A stretch of DNA of 64,000 nucleotides from Chryseobacterium piscicola (GTDB taxonomy: Bacteria > Bacteroidota > Bacteroidia > Flavobacteriales > Weeksellaceae): assembly GCF_900156685.1 (NCBI RefSeq), contig NZ_FTOJ01000001.1, forward strand, positions 310,001-374,000, written 5' to 3'. The notes below the pieces were generated by a model. It searched no databases, was not told where the DNA came from, and saw nothing but the letters and a program-made list of their open reading frames with translations. Below are positions 43,342-52,541 of this stretch, piece by piece (position 1 is the stretch's first letter; the number at the start of each line of letters is the position of its first letter). Both the position numbers and the translations under genes were made by a program.

Positions 43342-43392
43342 AAATACGAAAAATTGTATTAAATTCGTTCTACAAAACACATATTTCACAAA

Positions 43393-43671
43393 ATGACGAA
43401 CAAGAAATTAATTTCTGTAAGGAAGGCGAAAAAAATGACGCAGGCGGATATCGCAATCTATCTTAAGATCAGCCAACCTCAATACTTTAAGAGAGAAAAA
43501 GGGCAAGTGAAAATCACAGACACAGAATGGAGCAGTATTGCCAAATTGCTTCAAGTATCTGTAGAAGATATTTACGAACCTTTTGCCGGACAAATTTCTT
43601 TGCATAATCAACTGAGTTTAGAGATCGATTCTTTGAAAGAAAAATTAAAAATGTTCGCAGAAAAAGATTAA
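43393..43671 (+). CDS. XRE-type helix-turn-helix regulator
   Basis: A 92-residue DNA-binding protein. Residues about 5-62 form the Cro/C1-type fold: LISVRKAKKMTQADIAIYL, KISQPQYFKREKGQ, then the fourth helix WSSIAKLLQVSVEDIYEP. A short C-terminal helix (about 68-90) could serve dimerisation. It is divergent from the RiPP operon across a gap with an 11-bp inverted repeat, so autoregulation and control of the peptide genes are likely. No sensor domain is present. The pentapeptide-repeat gene follows 39 bases downstream. Confidence 0.88.
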   Translation: MTNKKLISVRKAKKMTQADIAIYLKISQPQYFKREKGQVKITDTEWSSIAKLLQVSVEDIYEPFAGQISLHNQLSLEIDSLKEKLKMFAEKD

Positions 43672-43710
43672 TATATCTTACTTTTAGCAATTATTGTTTT
43701 TACTATCTCA

Positions 43711-44292
43711 ATGAATTCACTTTACATTTCAGAACAGAATTTTAATCACATTGCTTTCTCAGAATCTCCTTTACAGTCAGGCGAATACGAAAACTGTACC
43801 TTTAAAAACTGCAATTTTGAGTACGCCGATCTTTCCGGTTTTAAGTTTAATGACTGCGGGTTTACAGACTGTAATCTGACCATGGTTAAATTGAATTCTA
43901 CCGCGTTTCGGGATGTTAGTTTTAAAGACTCAAAAATGCTCGGTCTTGCTTTCGATTCCTGTAATGATTTCGGTCTTTCCTTTAAATTCGAAAACTGTAT
44001 TCTCAACAATTCTATATTTTATAAATTATCGCTCAGAAAAACAGTTTTTAAAGACTGCATCCTTCACGAAGCAGATTTTTCTGAAACCGATCTGCGAAAC
44101 GCTACATTTCTGAATTCTGATCTTTCAGGTGCCACTTTTGACCGTACCAACCTTGAGCAGACCGACTTCAGAACAGCTTACAATTTTGCTTTTAATCCCG
44201 AAAACAATAAAATGAAAGGAGCAAAGTTCTCAGCTTCAAATCTTTCAGGTTTACTGCTTCATCACAATATTATCATCGACAAAAACGCATAA
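43711..44292 (+). CDS. Pentapeptide-repeat protein
   Basis: A 193-residue protein built almost entirely of A(D/N)LxF-like five-residue repeats, which fold as a right-handed beta helix; examples are CTFKNCNFEYADLSGF and ADFSETDLRNATFLNSDLSG. Length and layout resemble McbG/Qnr-type proteins, some of which protect DNA gyrase or give immunity to a peptide toxin. It follows the HTH gene by 39 bases in the same direction. It may be an immunity factor for the neighbouring RiPP, but pentapeptide proteins of this size also occur without such links. Confidence 0.88.
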   Translation: MNSLYISEQNFNHIAFSESPLQSGEYENCTFKNCNFEYADLSGFKFNDCGFTDCNLTMVKLNSTAFRDVSFKDSKMLGLAFDSCNDFGLSFKFENCILNNSIFYKLSLRKTVFKDCILHEADFSETDLRNATFLNSDLSGATFDRTNLEQTDFRTAYNFAFNPENNKMKGAKFSASNLSGLLLHHNIIIDKNA

Positions 44293-44294
44293 AA

Positions 44295-44320
44295 AAACCA
44301 CCTCAATTTTGAGGTGGTTT
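44295..44320 (+). terminator. Terminator after the pentapeptide-repeat gene
   Basis: A 12-bp perfect stem pairs AAACCACCTCAA (44295-44306) with 44309-44320. The loop is two bases, probably four or more in practice. T residues follow. Confidence 0.8.
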
Positions 44321-44353
44321 AAAATTTATTTTATATTAATTTTAACGAAAATA

Positions 44354-44439
44354 CTTTGCGCTCTCTGCTACGTCTACGCCTTTGCGAACTTAAAAATATA
44401 CATCGAGTTATAAAAAAGAAAATCTTTGCGCACTTTGCG
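44354..44439. repeat. CTTTGCG repeat cluster
   Basis: The heptamer CTTTGCG occurs at 44354-44360, 44380-44386, 44424-44430 and 44433-44439 between convergent genes. It looks like worn remains of a dispersed intergenic repeat. Confidence 0.6.
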
Positions 44440-44459
44440 TTTAAATAATATTTAAGCAC

Positions 44460-45728
44460 TTAACTAATCAAATCAAACTTAGCATATTCAGCAACTTTTT
44501 TCGGAAGTTTAATTCCTTCCGAAGTCTGATTATTTTCAAGCAAAGCCGCCATAATTCTTGGCAAAGCCATTGCAGAACCGTTCAAAGTATGTACCAGTTG
44601 AGATTTTCCATCTGCTTTATACCGACACTTCAATCTGTTCGCCTGGAAAGTTTCAAAATTGGAAACCGAACTTACTTCAAGCCACATTTCCTGAGCAGCA
44701 CTCCAGACTTCAAAATCATAAGTCATCGCAGAAGCAAATCCTGTATCGCCACCACAAAGTCTTAAAACTCTGTACGGAAGCTCAAGATCAGTCAGAATTT
44801 CCTTAATATGTTCTACCATTTCTTCCAAAACAGCATAAGAATTTTCAGGTTTTTCAATTCTTACGATTTCTACTTTTTCAAACTGATGGAGACGGTTCAG
44901 GCCTCTTACATGAGCGCCATAACTTCCTGCTTCTCTTCTATAACATTGAGAAAAAGCTGTATTTTTAATGGGAAGATCTTTTTCCTGGAACAAAACATCA
45001 CGATAAAGATTGGTTACAGGAACTTCAGCCGTAGGAATCAAAAACAATTTATCTTCATTAATATAATACATTTGCCCTTCTTTGTCTGGTAATTGCCCAG
45101 TTCCGAAACCTGAAGCCTCGTTCACAACGTGAGGAGGATTTACTTCCATGTAGCCTTTATCCACATTTTTATCTAAAAAATATTGCACCAAAGCTCTCTG
45201 CAATCTTGCCCCTTTTCCTAGATACACAGGGAAACCAGCTCCGGCAATTTTTACCCCCAATTCAAAATCAATCAAATTGTATTTTTTTGCCAGTTCCCAA
45301 TGCGGAATTGCCCCTTCTCCGAGACCTTCTACATCGTGAGATTGATAGATGATTTCATTGTCTTCCGCAGATGCTCCGGCTTTTACCAATGCATTAGGAA
45401 TATTCGGAATCTGATACAGAATATTGGTTAAATCCGATTCTAAATTGCTCAGTTTTGTTTCTAGTTCTTTGCTCGACTCTTTGTATTGTGCCGTTTTAGA
45501 TTTGGAAGATTCTGCCTCTTCTTTTTTGCCGTCCTTCATTAAAATCCCGATTTCTTTGGCGATTTTATTCATTTCGGCAAGTTGAGAATCCAATTCAAAT
45601 TGAATTTTTTTTCTTTCGTCGTCGGTAGAAATTGCTTCGTCTACCAACTCAAGATTTTTGAATTGTCTTTTTTTAAGACCTTCTAAAACGCGTTCTTTAT
45701 TGTCGCGCAAAAATTGAACCTGTAACAT
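44460..45728 (-). CDS. serS: Serine--tRNA ligase
   Basis: SerRS charges tRNA-Ser (and tRNA-Sec where present). The 422-residue protein has the N-terminal coiled-coil arm (about residues 30-105), which binds the tRNA long variable arm. The class II catalytic core follows: TAEVPVTN, motif 2 FSQCYRREAGSYGAHVRGL with RLHQFEKVE, LEVSSVSNFETFQANR, and motif 3 NGSAMALPRIMAALLEN. It is transcribed alone, convergent to the pentapeptide-repeat gene. Confidence 0.97.
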   Translation of the reverse strand: MLQVQFLRDNKERVLEGLKKRQFKNLELVDEAISTDDERKKIQFELDSQLAEMNKIAKEIGILMKDGKKEEAESSKSKTAQYKESSKELETKLSNLESDLTNILYQIPNIPNALVKAGASAEDNEIIYQSHDVEGLGEGAIPHWELAKKYNLIDFELGVKIAGAGFPVYLGKGARLQRALVQYFLDKNVDKGYMEVNPPHVVNEASGFGTGQLPDKEGQMYYINEDKLFLIPTAEVPVTNLYRDVLFQEKDLPIKNTAFSQCYRREAGSYGAHVRGLNRLHQFEKVEIVRIEKPENSYAVLEEMVEHIKEILTDLELPYRVLRLCGGDTGFASAMTYDFEVWSAAQEMWLEVSSVSNFETFQANRLKCRYKADGKSQLVHTLNGSAMALPRIMAALLENNQTSEGIKLPKKVAEYAKFDLIS

Positions 45729-45839
45729 AAATGAGTTGTTGGGTGTTTGAAAATGAATGACTGATGCTTACTGTGATGCAGAAAATGTTTTAAATTCTAT
45801 CATCAAACATCATTCATCCTGCAATTTATGAAAATTAAA

Positions 45840-46346
45840 TTATTTTGTAATGGTAAATGTATTCCCAGAAGTTGGCGTTTTATTAAAAACTTCATTTTTA
45901 TTGTACAAAACCTTCGAGACTTCAAACAGCGTGGGCGACCATCGGTATTGTATTTCCATGGTATCTAAAATTGTTTGGAATAAAGTGTCATTTATTTTTT
46001 GACGCATATTTAAAGCTATTTTAGATTGGTAAAGTCTGTTGTCATTGGCATCAGAAGAAAGAAGTCTTCTCTTTGCACCGGCAGTGTACTCAATTTTATA
46101 AGTAGAATCTATTTGAATTGTGGGACCAGAAAATGTAACAGGAGAATTATCTGCTTCGCCAAAAACATCATTCATTTTAATTTGCGAATATGAACCTACT
46201 GCTGTAGGATTGAAAAGGTCTTTTCCTGCAGTATTTTTCATATAAAAACTAAGGATTTGATCAATTTTTTGAATGTCTTCTTCATCACTTTTGCAACTTA
46301 AAAGTGCCATTAAAGACATTGTTATTCCCCAAATAGATTGCTTCAT
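45840..46346 (-). CDS. Predicted lipoprotein of unknown function
   Basis: A 168-residue protein with a lipobox (MALLSC, Cys18) followed by a charged linker (KSDEEDIQK). The mature part has no recognised domain; it contains WSPTLFEVSKVLYNK and a beta-like C-terminus (NTFTITK). The gene follows asnB by 33 bases on the same strand and may share its transcript. Confidence 0.65.
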   Translation of the reverse strand: MKQSIWGITMSLMALLSCKSDEEDIQKIDQILSFYMKNTAGKDLFNPTAVGSYSQIKMNDVFGEADNSPVTFSGPTIQIDSTYKIEYTAGAKRRLLSSDANDNRLYQSKIALNMRQKINDTLFQTILDTMEIQYRWSPTLFEVSKVLYNKNEVFNKTPTSGNTFTITK

Positions 46347-46379
46347 TTTACAAAGTTAAAATATTAATTTGTAGAGCCG

Positions 46380-48281
46380 TTACAGATTTTCAAAATATTT
46401 TTGGTACCAAAGCTCAAATGTTACTAGCTGCCAGATTTTCACGCAGTCGTAAGGATTATTTTGGTTTTTCCACCATGCATCAATGATTTCTGATTTAAAG
46501 AAATTTCTTTTCTTTAAACTCTCTAGATTTCCGATGATGAAATTCTGAACTTTCTCTTCATTCTTAATGAAATGATGTAGAGGAAAAGAAAATCCTCTTT
46601 TCGGCATTTTCAAAACTTCATTCGGGAGATAATTTTCAGCAACTTTTCTCAATAGAGGTTTGTTTTGTATGCCATTAAATCTAAATTTCTCTGGCAAAGT
46701 AGATACAAAATCAATCAATTCATTGCTTAAATAAGGATAACGAAATTCTACACCATATTTCATGGCACTTAGATCATCTCTGAATACATGATGAGACGAT
46801 AGAGAATATTTCATGTCGTACTCAAAATATGCGGAGTAATTTTTGGTTTCTGATAATTGAAATTTTGTAAAATCAGTATTCACCGTTTTGAAAATGTCAT
46901 ATTTAAAAACATTTGCAGCTTCAGAAGGTTTCATCCCTACTTGGCTTTGACGAAAAAAGTCAAACATAGAATCTTGTGAGAAATAATTTTTAACCCTTTC
47001 AGAAAACGGATCTTTTGTAAAGATAAAATTCTTTATAAAATTAAAATTCTTCCACAAAAGCCATTTTTTCAGTTTTAAAGTATGGCTGTATCCAGCAAAA
47101 AGCTCGTCGGCACCGTTTCCACTTAAAACAACTTTGAAGCCTAAAGATTTTGCATATTCTGCGGCGTTCATCAAAACTTCAAGGCTTGAATAAGGCTCTT
47201 CAAAGTGCTGAATATTTTCTTTTAAATCTGCCAAAACTTCATCATCGCTTACTGTTTTTATGTGGTGTTTAATTTTAAGTTCAGAGGCAACCAAAGAAGC
47301 GTTTTTCACTTCATCTTCCGAAAATTTGTACTGTATTGTGAAAGCATTCACATCACTTTTAAAAGGTTTTGCCTTTGAAGTAATTAAAGTAGAATCAATT
47401 CCGCCGCTCATCATGCTTGTAACCGGAACGTCTGCGTAAAGCTGTTCTTTTACGCTTTTTGAGAGCAGTTCGTCAATTTTTTTTGCAGCATAATCCTCTG
47501 AAATTTCAGAATCGATTTTTGAATTTAAAATCCAATATTTTTCTTTTTCAAAGGAATTGTTTTCTATGTTTAAAACCATCAAACCGCCAGGTTCAAGGGA
47601 GAGAATATCTTTAAAACAGGTTTCTGGAGCAAGAGTGGTTTGAAAAAGAAAATTCGTGTAAACACCGTTCCAATTGATTTCGGGTTTTACAAATTCGTTT
47701 TTCAATATAGATTTTATTTCTGATGCCCAAAATAATCCATCCTTATTTTTTATGTAAAATAGGGGTTTCAGGCCCATCCTGTCTCTACCGAAAATTATAT
47801 TTTTCTTATTCAAATCTACAATGCAGATGGCAAACATTCCGTCGAGTTTTTCAAACATAGATTTGCCCCAGTGTTGGTAAGCTTTTAGTATAACTTCTGT
47901 GTCTGAGTCACTTTTAAATTTAAAGTTAAATGCAGAAAGTTCTTCTCTTAGCTTTTTAAAATTATAAATTTCTCCGTTGAAAGTAATTGTAATTTTTTCA
48001 TCCTCAGAACTCATCGGCTGATGTCCTTTTTCCGTGAGGTCTACAATTGAAAGTCTTCTAAACCCTAAAGCCAAATGAGATTTTTCATCTTTTAAAAGAG
48101 GAAAGTTTTCTTGTATTTTTTCCGTAGAATGTATTCCAGAAAAAGATTTTCCTTTGTTTTGATTTACTACCCAATATCCTTCATCATCCGGACCGCGATG
48201 TTGGATGGCTTTATTCATCTCCAAAATATTCTTCGTAGAAATTTCTTTGTAGAATGAATAATAACCGCAGATTCCGCACAT
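46380..48281 (-). CDS. asnB: Asparagine synthase (glutamine-hydrolysing)
   Basis: A 633-residue class B asparagine synthetase: the N-terminal glutaminase domain starts MCGICGYY with Cys2 as nucleophile and includes AIQHRGPDDEGY and GFRRLSIVDLTEKGHQPM. The synthetase domain has SGGIDST near residue 292 (ATP pyrophosphatase loop), LSGNGADELFAGY and the C-terminal RYPYLSNELIDFVSTLP. Placed ahead of a flippase and a glycosyltransferase gene, it may serve amidation of a sugar or peptide in surface polysaccharide synthesis and not only general asparagine supply; this is inference from position. Confidence 0.92.
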   Translation of the reverse strand: MCGICGYYSFYKEISTKNILEMNKAIQHRGPDDEGYWVVNQNKGKSFSGIHSTEKIQENFPLLKDEKSHLALGFRRLSIVDLTEKGHQPMSSEDEKITITFNGEIYNFKKLREELSAFNFKFKSDSDTEVILKAYQHWGKSMFEKLDGMFAICIVDLNKKNIIFGRDRMGLKPLFYIKNKDGLFWASEIKSILKNEFVKPEINWNGVYTNFLFQTTLAPETCFKDILSLEPGGLMVLNIENNSFEKEKYWILNSKIDSEISEDYAAKKIDELLSKSVKEQLYADVPVTSMMSGGIDSTLITSKAKPFKSDVNAFTIQYKFSEDEVKNASLVASELKIKHHIKTVSDDEVLADLKENIQHFEEPYSSLEVLMNAAEYAKSLGFKVVLSGNGADELFAGYSHTLKLKKWLLWKNFNFIKNFIFTKDPFSERVKNYFSQDSMFDFFRQSQVGMKPSEAANVFKYDIFKTVNTDFTKFQLSETKNYSAYFEYDMKYSLSSHHVFRDDLSAMKYGVEFRYPYLSNELIDFVSTLPEKFRFNGIQNKPLLRKVAENYLPNEVLKMPKRGFSFPLHHFIKNEEKVQNFIIGNLESLKKRNFFKSEIIDAWWKNQNNPYDCVKIWQLVTFELWYQKYFENL

Positions 48282-48335
48282 GACTTTGATTTTGTGATGT
48301 AAAAATAAGAAAAGTGCCGGGTTTTATGAAAGGTT

Positions 48336-49586
48336 TTACTTTTTTAGAAATTTAAATTTAATTTCTTTTAAATCATTTTTGGAAATCAAAAAATCTTTTA
48401 ATTTAAAGTCTGTAGAACGATAAAAATGGTAAAACAAAATAAATGCTGAAAGACAATATGAAGAAACAGTTGCAATCCCTGCACCATAAATACCATATTT
48501 TGGAATTAAAATTACGGAAAATGCAATCGTTACAAATAATCCTGCAATCGATTTGATGTTGAGGATTTTTAATTCTTTAATTCCTGAAAAATAATATCCA
48601 ATCATATCACTCATGGCAATTGCAATAATTCCCGGTGCTAAAATCACCATTATTTCTTTAGTTGCTCGGAAAGCTCTACCGAAAATCAATTCATAAACCG
48701 AGCTTGGAATGATGATAATTCCTAATATAAAAATTACCATTAAGCTAAACGATATCTTTAGTGAATGCTTCGTTTTGAGAATAGATTCAGCTCTGTTTTT
48801 ACTGTTGATAACTTCAGAATACAATACTACAGCGATGCTTCGGGTTATCGTCCAGATGGCTTCTGCAAAGGTAATTCCTACAGAAAAAATCCCGACAGCT
48901 GAAATTCCCTCGTAATGTTCTAGGAAATAAAAAGAAAGTCTGTAGTTTAAAAACTGAATGAGTGCACTAAGTTGGTTTTTCCAGCCATAATCGAACATGT
49001 TTTTTAAAACATCAGAAGAAAATATGAAATTTGATGATTTGCATTTTTTAATTATTTGAAAAAAACTGATTAAAAACAGCAATGCAAGACAAAAAATCTG
49101 CGCCACAAAATAGGCTGAAACCTCTTTTAAATTTAAGATAAATATAAACCCGAATAAAAAAATGACATGCAAAAGTTGCTGTAGAAACGTGTAGATATTG
49201 AACATTTTAATATTCCGCATTCCTATAAAAAGATTCACGTTTACGGATAGAAGCGCTGAAAATATCGAAATCCCAATCAAATGAAAAAGATAAGCCGACT
49301 GTATTTCTGAAAAAGAAAACAGCAATGGAATTGTAATCCCCGTTACGATAGACCACAAATAGGAATACAGCAAAATCTGCTCTGTCTGGAATTTTGAAGC
49401 GAAATATGAAGTACTGCTTCCTGTAAATATACCACTGAAAAAACTTATCATTGCTGCATTGGCAATCACGATAGAAATTGTTCCCTTGCCATCACTACCC
49501 CAATATTGGGTAGAAAAAATAACCAGTCCGAAACTCAATAAGAGAATAAGAAAGCGAGACAAAAATGTTTTGAGAATCGTAAGCAT
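48336..49586 (-). CDS. Oligosaccharide flippase (Wzx-type)
   Basis: A 416-residue membrane protein with about 12 hydrophobic helices, matching the MOP/Wzx flippase superfamily, which moves lipid-linked oligosaccharide across the inner membrane. Recognisable stretches are FGLVIFSTQYWGSDGKGTISIVIANAAM at the front (helices 1-2), AVGIFSVGITFAEAIW in the middle and PKYGIYGAGIATVSSY near the end. The C-terminus is Lys-rich. It lies 4 bases after the glycosyltransferase gene and 54 bases before asnB. Confidence 0.87.
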   Translation of the reverse strand: MLTILKTFLSRFLILLLSFGLVIFSTQYWGSDGKGTISIVIANAAMISFFSGIFTGSSTSYFASKFQTEQILLYSYLWSIVTGITIPLLFSFSEIQSAYLFHLIGISIFSALLSVNVNLFIGMRNIKMFNIYTFLQQLLHVIFLFGFIFILNLKEVSAYFVAQIFCLALLFLISFFQIIKKCKSSNFIFSSDVLKNMFDYGWKNQLSALIQFLNYRLSFYFLEHYEGISAVGIFSVGITFAEAIWTITRSIAVVLYSEVINSKNRAESILKTKHSLKISFSLMVIFILGIIIIPSSVYELIFGRAFRATKEIMVILAPGIIAIAMSDMIGYYFSGIKELKILNIKSIAGLFVTIAFSVILIPKYGIYGAGIATVSSYCLSAFILFYHFYRSTDFKLKDFLISKNDLKEIKFKFLKK

Positions 49587-49590
49587 CTTA

Positions 49591-50718
49591 CTAGTAGTTG
49601 GTTTTTATACATTGTAAGAAAAAATCTTTGATAGCAAGCCAATTGTACTTTTCTCTGAAGGCTTTATCTGCATTTAAAGCATGATTTTGGTATAATTCAG
49701 GGTTTTTAATATAATCTAATATAATATCTGATATTTTTTCTGCATCTTTAGGATCAACTAAAAAGCCAAATTCTGAAACATCCAAATGTTGACGAATCCC
49801 TTTTAAATTTGAATAGATTACAGGTTTTCCTGCTCCGATGTAATAGAAAAGTTTAATCGGAAGAGAATGGTGGTTTTCAAAATTCAATTCACGCAAATCA
49901 AAACATACATCAGCTTCTGCAATATTTTTTGTGAAGTTTTCAAATGAAGATGGTTTTCGAATTTCTATATTTTCAAATGAGTATTTTTTTAGAAGATTTT
50001 CAAAATAAAATTGGTCATTTTCATTTCTTGCAGAGCCAATAATGAGTATTTTTATATTTATTGTCGTGTTTTTTTGTCTAAGCAAATCAACTGCTTTAAA
50101 AAAGTTTCCTATTCCTTTATCCTTAGAGATTTGGCCGGTATAGCAAAGAGTAATTTCATTTGAATCTATTTTTTTTATATTAGAAAAAATAAATTTCGGA
50201 TCGGGATAGTAGGGTAGAGTACTATTTCTTTTAAAAGGAAAAAAATAGGCCAGCGGAAATTTTTTGGTCTGCTCACCAAAAATAAAGGCACTGCTAAGAA
50301 AACCTGCATACAAATTAATGATGAAAAATTTTAAAGCCTGAAAAATTTTAGCAGGATAAGGAATATGTTTAAGCATTGACATGGCGGGATACCATTCTGT
50401 AATGTCGTAAATTACCGAAGTTTTTCTTGTTTTTTGGAATTTGTGAGCTGCAAAAATAGCGAGAGGTTCTGAGCAAATAATTATATTGGGCTGAAAAGAT
50501 GTACAGACCTTAAGAAAAGTTGCTATCTTCTCTTGAAATGTATGATGTAAAATTGAAAAAGATTCAATTTTAATTTGGTCTGAAATTTCTTCTAAATTTT
50601 CGCAAAGGCTTGTAATTTTAACTTCAAAACCATTTTCAACAAGCGATTTTGCTTGATGATAATAGATGCGGTCATCTTTAGGATGATGCGCTGTGGTTAA
50701 AAAAAGTACTTTTTGCAT
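49591..50718 (-). CDS. Glycosyltransferase (GT4-like)
   Basis: A 375-residue enzyme with the GT-B two-domain layout. N-terminal: LTTAHHPKDDRIYYHQAKSL. C-terminal: YTGQISKDKGIGNFFKAVDLL, then ADVCFDLREL, and YYIGAGKPVIYSNLKGIRQH with FGFLVDPKDAEKI, as in family 4 transferases. Donor and acceptor sugars are not predictable. It precedes the flippase gene by 4 bases, so the two are surely cotranscribed in a polysaccharide pathway. Confidence 0.88.
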   Translation of the reverse strand: MQKVLFLTTAHHPKDDRIYYHQAKSLVENGFEVKITSLCENLEEISDQIKIESFSILHHTFQEKIATFLKVCTSFQPNIIICSEPLAIFAAHKFQKTRKTSVIYDITEWYPAMSMLKHIPYPAKIFQALKFFIINLYAGFLSSAFIFGEQTKKFPLAYFFPFKRNSTLPYYPDPKFIFSNIKKIDSNEITLCYTGQISKDKGIGNFFKAVDLLRQKNTTINIKILIIGSARNENDQFYFENLLKKYSFENIEIRKPSSFENFTKNIAEADVCFDLRELNFENHHSLPIKLFYYIGAGKPVIYSNLKGIRQHLDVSEFGFLVDPKDAEKISDIILDYIKNPELYQNHALNADKAFREKYNWLAIKDFFLQCIKTNY

Positions 50719-50805
50719 TGATTAGCTCAAAATAAGAAAATTTCCTTTGAAGTTTCAAAAATAATGAGAAACTGCAAAGGAAATTTACAATATTTAAAGA
50801 AAAAA

Positions 50806-51294
50806 TTATTTAATTACTGAAGCCCAGCTTCTTTCGAAAGGCAAAAGGAAGTTTCCTAAAAACTCAAGGTAGGTGTTTTTAGAAAAATCGAAAACTTCAA
50901 TGTCTTTGGAAATCTCTCCGTTTCTTATTTTAGATTTGAAATCGATCAGTTTTAAAGTTTTCACTTCGCCATTTTCTACAAAACTGGCTTTCATCCTATC
51001 GAATAGTCCTAATTGATATTCTTCATCAATCTCTCGCATTATTTTCCCTAGTGCATCTATGCTGCAGCCGGAAGCCATTTCTTTTTCTTCATCTACACAA
51101 ATAATAATGAACTGGTTTTTTTCGATTTTAAATGATGATGAAAGTGGTTTACCATGAGCAGCCCAGTTGGCTAAGAAATCGTACAGTTTTTCGGTGATTT
51201 TTTTTGCTTCAACTGTCACAAGTGGTCTTGATGCAGGGTATATAATGACCCTGTAGTCATTGGCTTCTATAATATCAGATTCTTCAATTTTCAT
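50806..51294 (-). CDS. Conserved Bacteroidetes protein of unknown function
   Basis: A 162-residue soluble protein. Homologues are common in Bacteroidetes and sometimes labelled ABC transporter ATPase, but no Walker A or signature motif is present, so that label is misleading. Conserved-looking points are WAAHGKPLSSSF near the middle, then FIIICVDEE and SGCSIDALGKIMRE, with an aromatic C-terminal part. The role is unknown. It follows the GT-C-like membrane gene by 73 bases on the same strand. Confidence 0.75.
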   Translation of the reverse strand: MKIEESDIIEANDYRVIIYPASRPLVTVEAKKITEKLYDFLANWAAHGKPLSSSFKIEKNQFIIICVDEEKEMASGCSIDALGKIMREIDEEYQLGLFDRMKASFVENGEVKTLKLIDFKSKIRNGEISKDIEVFDFSKNTYLEFLGNFLLPFERSWASVIK

Positions 51295-51367
51295 AAGCTT
51301 ATTTTTTTATTTGTGTAATAAAATCAGCAATTGTGATCCCATTTAAATAAATTTTTAAAGTGTAAAA

Positions 51368-52531
51368 TTAAGCAATTTTCCCGATTTTCAAGTTCGGATA
51401 TTTTCTATTCACGCTATAGAAAAACATGAGCAATAGCAGTGCAATAAACGGAAAGAAGAATCTCAAAGCTGCCGATTGTGGAAAAAGTGCAAATTTAATG
51501 TAAATATTAACCACAAAACAGATGGCAAAAAACCTTATAAATTTATCTTTAGAAAAACAAAAAATACCCGTAAGCATTAATATACAAGATAATGTTACCT
51601 TTTTGAAATACAATAACTTACCGAAAAAAATATTCAGGTATTTTGAAATTGTAAAGTCTGCTTTTTCTTTGCTGATAAAAGGTCTTCTGTAAATGAATGT
51701 ATCGTAGAAAAGTGCCTTCCATCCAGGATAGTTGTAGTATTTCAAAATAGCGATATACATTGTAACCAATATAGCACATTGTATGATGACCAAATAATTT
51801 ATTTTTTTCGTATTCAGATACTCAAGAATACTTTGAGTGATGTAGAAAGTGAGAGAAAATGTAATGTAATCTGGTCTCACAAATACAATCAAAAATTGAA
51901 TAATAAACATTGCCCATTGATTCCATCTTCTTAATAAAGCGATCATAAATAGCATCATGAATTGAAAAATGAACATATCCGGAGTTGAAATTTGCGCCAT
52001 GTGCGTCATGGGAGATAACAAACAAATACCTACAGTCAACAAAGAACTAAGCCATGGTTTGTTCGGAAAAATAGTTTTTAAAACGAAAAAAAGCAGAATT
52101 CCTGAAATAAAATAAGAAATGACACTGAGTATCGTAACAGACATTGGGCCTGTAAACCCGATTTTGTATAATGCTAAGAGCGTAATATTGTAACCAATTT
52201 TAATCTGAAAATAAGGAAGCTGCTCTGTAAATGATTGTTCACTTTTGGTAAACCACTGCCTTGTTCTGTCATAGAGATTAATTCCAATGATGTCTATGTA
52301 TTCTTTTTCCGGAGCTTCTTTTTTGATCTCTTGGTAAATGCGCTGATGAATTTCTTTTGGGTTGTTTGGTTCAATCAAAGTGTAAAAACAGCCCATATAA
52401 CCTGGCATATCCCAGTCGTACATTCTGTTTTTAAAATTCCAAATACTTAAAAGAACCATCAGGATAAGTGTGATGAGGAAAGAAAATTTCCACTGAGATT
52501 TCAGCTTGCTGAACGATTTTATTTCCTCCAC
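51368..52531 (-). CDS. Multi-pass membrane protein, possibly GT-C-type glycosyltransferase
   Basis: A 387-residue protein with about ten hydrophobic helices. The first external loop carries YDWDMPGYMG, whose Asp residues resemble the acidic catalytic loop of GT-C glycosyltransferases; another charged loop has IYRRPFISKEK. The start codon appears to be GTG at 52531, 10 bases after the stop of the preceding iron-sulfur gene; no ATG fits before the first helix. Likely a polysaccharide or lipid glycosylation enzyme, with low certainty. Confidence 0.55.
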   Translation of the reverse strand: MEEIKSFSKLKSQWKFSFLITLILMVLLSIWNFKNRMYDWDMPGYMGCFYTLIEPNNPKEIHQRIYQEIKKEAPEKEYIDIIGINLYDRTRQWFTKSEQSFTEQLPYFQIKIGYNITLLALYKIGFTGPMSVTILSVISYFISGILLFFVLKTIFPNKPWLSSLLTVGICLLSPMTHMAQISTPDMFIFQFMMLFMIALLRRWNQWAMFIIQFLIVFVRPDYITFSLTFYITQSILEYLNTKKINYLVIIQCAILVTMYIAILKYYNYPGWKALFYDTFIYRRPFISKEKADFTISKYLNIFFGKLLYFKKVTLSCILMLTGIFCFSKDKFIRFFAICFVVNIYIKFALFPQSAALRFFFPFIALLLLMFFYSVNRKYPNLKIGKIA

Positions 52532-52541
52532 ACACTTAATC

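Noticed and set aside
50806..51294. Label ABC transporter ATPase for the 162-residue protein
   Set aside because: No Walker A, signature or Walker B motif; only the length and GCSID-type conservation match the group that often gets that label.
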